Of a stretch of 64,000 bases of DNA, positions 58,886 to 64,000 are shown piece by piece. Below the pieces are notes generated by a model. It was not told the origin of the DNA and did no database searches. It was given only the letters and a program-made list of their open reading frames with translations. This stretch comes from Phaseolus vulgaris (Eukaryota; Streptophyta; Magnoliopsida; Fabales; Fabaceae): assembly GCF_000499845.2 (NCBI RefSeq), contig NC_023756.2:43153393-43217392 (forward strand), given 5' to 3'. The translations under genes and the position numbers were made by a program. Each line of letters begins with the position of its first letter. Positions within the stretch are counted from its first letter, which is position 1.

Positions 58886-60239
58886 TACCATACGCGTATG
58901 AAAAACAAAATCATATTTGGAGAGAAATTGGAGAAACGGGAAAATGAAAGGTTTTTAAAATAAATTAGAAAATGAAGGGATGAGAAGAAAGGAAAAGAAA
59001 AACTCATTGTTTCTTCTTGCACCTCCATACATCCTTTAGACACCCCATATTAAATATTAAAATATTTTCTTATTTTTTTATTAAAAAACAAATTAATCTT
59101 TAAAATCTTACATTCTTTATATTTTGATTACATGAAAAAAATATTTTTATATTCAAAAATATTTTTTAGAGATTTATAAAATTCGAAGCAATTTAAAATA
59201 AAAAAATATATTCCAAAAAATTATATAATGTAGAAGGTAATATCAAATCTAAAAATAACTTTCAGAAATTCGAAATATATTTAAAAATAATAATACTTTA
59301 TAAATAATTACTTGCATCTAATTACCTTTATGAAAACCAAAATGGTATTTCAAAATTCAAATAGAAAAACACGTCCTAAAAAAGAAATCCAATATTATTT
59401 TTTATCACAACTCTTTTTTAAGATATTTTCATCATTTCACGTTGTATGGTTGAAATTGAATCGGTGTCATTACCTATATTAAATTTAACTATATATTTAT
59501 ATTTATATGTATAATAATATTAAAAAATATACAAATACAATTATGATATATTTTAAAATAAATAATGTAATGTTTAACAAATTATTATTTATACATAATT
59601 TTTAAACAATTACTTTTTTTCAAACAAGTATATAATATTGAATGAAATTGAGATAATTTAAATTATAATTCAAATTTAATTAAATATAATTTCTAAAATT
59701 CAAACTCGTCCTAAGTTCATGTGGACTAAATTAATAGGAGCAAGTGAAGACATAAACCACCTTACTATTTTTCTTGGTTTCTTTGGTAGCATGGAAAAAA
59801 TGATTTTAAGGTAAATAAATAACATTTATTTTAATGAATTATAATTTTTTTTTTAAAAACATTACTAGTGAGTCACTTGAATTAATTAAATCAATAAAGA
59901 CAATTCTATTGCAAGAGTTATTTTATAATTTTATAATTTAATTTTTATCTTTTAAGATTTTTTTATATTTTTTACACCAAATATAAATATCTTAGTAAGA
60001 TTCACATTCCCATTATCCTTTTATATGGTTATTGAAAAAAATTATATATTTTCAAGAAGGAAGGTTTATTTTTTTTTATTACCAAAAATCTTATTTTTCA
60101 TATCATGTTAGTATATTCCAATTATTATTTTTTTATAAAATTTAAATTTTAATCTTATAACTCGGTGTTTTATACAATAAAAATATTTTAATACTCAATT
60201 ATAATTAAATTTAAATTAAATGTGTGTATATAATAATAA
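58886..60239. other. AT-rich intergenic and promoter region of eIF6
   Basis: No gene or clear transposon is seen. The last few hundred bases should contain the eIF6 promoter, but no TATA box can be called with confidence. Confidence 0.4.
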
Positions 60240-60411
60240 AAAAAGAACGTGGAGGTCACGGTATGCACAACTACAAAAACAACACAATACCCTAATTTCT
60301 CTGTCTGACTCTCATTACCTGTTTTCAGCTCCGGCAACTTCTCTTCCGGCGCCGTCGCTATTTCCGCCTTCTAACTTCGCCGTGACCTTCTATCCCTAAG
60401 CGCTGCACCAG
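60240..60411 (+). other. EIF6: Probable 5'UTR exon of eIF6
   Basis: A GC-richer, pyrimidine-rich segment (cttctcttccggcgccgtcg) ends in donor caccag|gtattc at 60411/60412. The intron to the next exon ends at about 61246 (gaattctag|tgctgtag). The transcription start is estimated. Confidence 0.6.
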
Positions 60412-61299
60412 GTATTCTTATCTTCATGTTCGCACATCCAATTAATTTTCCTTTCGTAATACCCAAAATTAGGTTATGGATGATTTGCGAATTGGGGATT
60501 CCCTCTGTTTTTAAATTTATTATCTTTATTTGATTTCGTTGCTGAGCTGAAATTATCATGAAGGTTTCAGACACAATATAATATTCCTCTTTCATATTTT
60601 AATCAACAAGAATGGGATAAACTAAGTGATGTTTGTGCAGTTTACTTTTTTCATGGAAGAATATCTTTTTCAAAAGTTTTTTAAAGGATTTTTTTATGAT
60701 GTTTAAAAAATTCAAAATAAAGAAGTGCAAACTATTTGTATTTCTATTACAAGAATGAATCACTTTCACCTGAGTTTTTGAATGTTAAATATTATTAATG
60801 TAGCAAACATAAAACTTGATCTGCTTGTTGTGTTCTACTGCGCCTGATCATGTCTACGAAATGCTAGAAGCAGTAGAGAATACACAATTTTTATGTGGCA
60901 TTAGAATGAAGGAGTTTCTAGTGGAGAAGTCACTCATTGTCTCTTTATTTCTCTTTTTTTTAATTGTATTTTGGTGAGCATTAGTTATAGTTTGTTAATT
61001 TATGTGTTTATAATCTGACAATGTCCACACTGAAGAGTTGTTTGAGCACTGACCCCTCTTTTTTTTTTTCTTTTTTTTTTTCATAAAAAGTTCTATCTAA
61101 TATTCAAATTCCAATACCTTAATGTAAATGCATCCACAGATTGAGAGTATGTGAGGATTACATGTTTTAGATGAGGTGTTTATTGTTTAAATTAATTTTC
61201 ATATGAAATATGGAACCTTTATTTGTTTTTCTGATTTGAATTCTAGTGCTGTAGATCTTCAATTTGATTACTTGGGTCAGATTTCTGTCATTCTCAATC

Positions 61300-63553
61300 A
61301 TGGCAACTAGTAAGTGAAACTTATGTTTTCCCTATCTTTAATTGGTACTTTACAAATCATTTATGTTTTTTGTGTGTATATTACTTTATTGTCTTCTTTG
61401 GCAGGAATTTTTTTTATTTTTTAAATTAATATATCGGATGACTATGAATTTCGTGCAGGACTTCAGTTTGAAAATAATTGTGAAGTTGGAGTCTTCTCTA
61501 AACTTACCAATGCCTACTGCTTGGTTGCCATTGGAGGCTCTGAAAGCTTTTACAGGTTTTCATTCTTTATGAACTATTGAAAACATTGCTTATATATATA
61601 TATAGTTACAATTTATTATGATAGTTTTATAGATGAATTTAATATGTGTTTGCCACAGTGTATTTGAAACTGAGTTAGCTGATGTTATCCCTGTGGTCAA
61701 GACATCCATAGGCGGTACTCGTATTATTGGTCGTCTTTGTGCTGGTAAAGTTTTTCTTGTCTTTATTTGTTCTCTTGATTTGTCAAGTAGTAATAGTCCA
61801 TGTTGAGATGGCTCCATCCTTTATATATAATTATTTTCTTTTTCTACTTAACCCAAAAAATTACACTCGTTTCTTCTTTCTAGTAGTTGTCTCTTTATTG
61901 GAACTAATTAATTTTTCTTAAAATTGGTTTGCAGGAAATAAGAATGGGCTTCTCTTGCCCCATACCACCACAGATCAAGGTGATTCATGTGTCTGTTGTG
62001 TTGGTTTTGATTTTCTGTACTTTATGATGCAATTTTAATATCATGTGCTATGGCCTGTTAAGCTTTTAAACTCCCTGTCTTCCCAAACAAAAATTCTTCC
62101 TATTGACTTTGTGAATAAAACATGTCAAACTGTTACTCAACATCTGACTGGTGATTCTGGTGGCTCTTAGCACATTGGATGAATAATAGCTGATTTTGAT
62201 AAAAAAGAATTCACTACATTTGCTTCTGTATAGCTGTAATTGAAAAGATCCTAACAAACTTACTAGTTTAAATACCAAATGATTGACTTGGTGTTTTTGT
62301 TGGGTCTGTGGTTGTGAACTTGACTGATTTCATAAAGATTCTGAATTCTGTTCATTTTGTTTGTTAGTATCTCATCTTTATCAACATCTAGTCTCTATGC
62401 CTTTAATTTTTTTTCCACATTGTTCACTGGGTTTTCATGATCTCTGATTTGGTATTTGATTTTGTTGTCTTTGTTGTTGCTGTAGAACTTCAGCATTTGA
62501 GGAACAGTCTACCTGATCAAGTTGTTGTTCAGCGTATAGACGAAAGGTTATCTGCTCTGGGGAATTGTATAGCATGTAATGACCATGTGGCCCTCACACA
62601 CACTGATCTTGACAAGGTATTGCCTTATTTTTGACTAATTATTTTTTTCTGTAACTGTTTATTCATAATTCATGTTTAAAATTAAAAATTGATTTTGAGA
62701 GACTTATATTTTGATGTGAAGCACGGAAGTGAATGGACTAATTATCACATATATATTTCTATCTCTGAAAGCCTTAAGTTTTGACAACTCAATATTTAGC
62801 ATGTATCAAAGCCTAGGGAATTTGATCACCTAATGCTGCCTGCTTTTTTGTTGATTCACAAAATGCTAAACTGGCTAATTTCCTGTTAAGCCTATTTTCT
62901 GCCAAACATGTTCTCTTATTGTTATGCATATGAAGGTAATTTCCTATATAGGTGTCAATATTAACACTAATCTTTTTATTTATAGTAATCCAATTTTTTC
63001 TTCAAACCTTGTTAGTCCATCATCGTTATTTGCATCTATCTATCTTTGATTTTATATATAAATATTGGCTAGCTCGAGTTTTCAATATTAAGTTTTTTTT
63101 CAGGAAACTGAAGAGATGATTGCAGATGTTCTTGGAGTAGAAGTTTTCAGGCAGACCATTGCAGGCAACATTCTTGTTGGTAGTTACTGTGCCTTCTCCA
63201 ATAGGGGTGGTTTGGTAAGTAAAATATATTATCTCTTAGAAATTTAGAATCTAGACATCTATATACACTGTCTTTTGACCATACACTCTATGCAGGTCCA
63301 CCCTCATACTTCCATAGAAGACTTGGATGAGCTTTCAACACTTCTTCAGGTTCCATTGGTGGCTGGGACAGTTAACCGGGGCAGTGAAGTGATAGCAGCT
63401 GGAATGACAGTTAATGATTGGACAGCATTTTGTGGTTCAGACACCACAGCAACAGAGCTATCTGTAATTGAGAGTGTTTTCAAGCTGAGAGAAGCTCAGC
63501 CTAGTGCCATTGTGGACGAGATGAGGAAATCCCTCGTTGACACCTATGTGTGA
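61300..63553 (+). CDS. EIF6: Eukaryotic translation initiation factor 6 (eIF6)
   Basis: Coding exons: 61300-61309, 61459-61555, 61659-61744, 61935-61979, 62486-62616, 63104-63214 and 63296-63553, all with GT..AG borders and compatible phases. They give 245 residues, the usual plant eIF6 length. Recognisable stretches: [15 protein letters not shown] near the start, [62 protein letters not shown] and [12 protein letters not shown]. By family knowledge eIF6 (Tif6) binds the 60S subunit, prevents early joining to 40S, and is needed for 60S biogenesis in the nucleolus and its export. The protein forms a five-fold pseudo-symmetric propeller, which fits the repeated pattern. The first coding exon holds only ten bases. 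No damage is seen. Confidence 0.97.
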
Positions 63554-64000
63554 ACTGTGTTAGTAATAATGTTTTGTTTTGTGCAACAAGATATTGCACT
63601 GCTGATTGTTAAGATGTAAGTTTTGGCTATAGTTTGCTTTCGTAGTGTGGACATATATGTTGTTCCCATCTGGTTGTACTTTTCATTAACTGTGATATCA
63701 TCTAATATCTGGTGATCTTCGTTATACACAGATCAAATGCATGTATTCTCCTGTTGACGGCTTAAATAGTTGCTTGAGATAACTCAAAGCACAAATGCAT
63801 GTATTCTCCTGTTGACAGCTTAAATAGTTGTTTGAGATAACTCAAAGCAATCATATTTTACGTTCTTTTATGACAAATCTATACACTAAACTCTGAATAA
63901 GGCAATTTTTTGGCTGATTAGAATTGTCAAAAACATGAAATTTACTGTATGCTAATTTAGATTTAATATTGTGGCAAGTATTAATTGGTTATTGGAATTC
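63554..64000. other. 3' flank of eIF6
   Basis: 3'UTR and downstream sequence, with no further gene before the window ends. It holds a 58-bp tandem duplication, listed separately. Confidence 0.5.
63734..63849 (+). repeat. 58-bp tandem duplication downstream of eIF6
   Basis: Two units start at 63734 and 63792 (caaatgcatgtattctcctg ... gagataactcaaagca) and differ at only two positions (gacggc/gacagc and gttgctt/gttgttt). The duplication is recent and probably neutral. Confidence 0.92.

Noticed and set aside
58498..59043. 110- and 154-codon frames on opposite strands
   Set aside because: They overlap the hAT-like MITE, have low-complexity translations and show no domain.
1..64000. tRNA, rRNA, CRISPR or prokaryotic defence systems
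   Set aside because: No cloverleaf with proper A and B boxes, no rRNA core sequence and no regularly spaced identical repeats were seen. The content is ordinary plant nuclear DNA plus retroelements.

Overview
The window is plant nuclear DNA, most likely from a eudicot legume. The evidence is AT-rich intergenic sequence, intron-containing genes whose predicted products match plant families, SIRE/Maximus-like Copia, Ty3/gypsy, TRIM and L1-type retroelements, and no prokaryotic gene organisation. The Phaseoleae-type placement is inferred from the flavour of the repeats and is not proven.

Three host genes can be read. (1) At 13.98-15.76 kb (+), a single-coding-exon gene with a probable 5'UTR intron encodes a 321-residue, presumably mitochondrial, acidic/basic protein resembling GAMETE CELL DEFECTIVE 1. 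(2) At 21.97-29.7 kb (-), a seven-coding-exon CLC anion transporter of the CLC-c type (about 803-807 residues) is intact, and its introns carry two TRIM elements and a small foldback element. (3) At 60.2-63.6 kb (+), an intact translation initiation factor 6 gene (eIF6, 245 residues, seven coding exons) has a separate 5'UTR exon.

The rest is repeat-driven. From 0.93 to 10.5 kb lies a diverged array of a family I do not recognise. Its anchor motif recurs with alternating spacings of about 640 and 360 bp (a higher-order unit of about 1 kb), and the family has recognisable head and tail sequences. A compact copy on the opposite strand sits at 19.68-20.15 kb. A 5'-truncated L1-type LINE (1117-3352) is inserted in the array, and the empty site can be read from neighbouring units. 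A second, more decayed LINE of the same lineage lies at 16.03-18.68 kb. TRIM elements (short LTR retroelements with initiator-Met-type primer-binding sites) lie at 22.5, 28.5, 30.6 and 33.5 kb; two have clear 5-bp target duplications and a third has a plausible one.

From 38.4 to 55.3 kb is a stack of retrotransposons: a complete Copia element (38401-53420, 1.77-kb LTRs, TSD caaag); a nested, very young non-autonomous Ty3/gypsy element inside its gag gene (40254-45272, TSD gatcc); and, only 106 bp downstream, a solo LTR of the same Copia family in opposite orientation (53527-55300, TSD aaaat). The last two LTR copies therefore form a 1.77-kb inverted repeat. A separate inverted repeat with arms of about 260 bp lies at 36929-37496, next to a (TA)n tract. 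A hAT-like MITE (58264-58877) precedes the eIF6 gene.

I see no operons, CRISPR arrays, rRNA or convincing tRNA genes. The three host genes have no evident functional link to one another.
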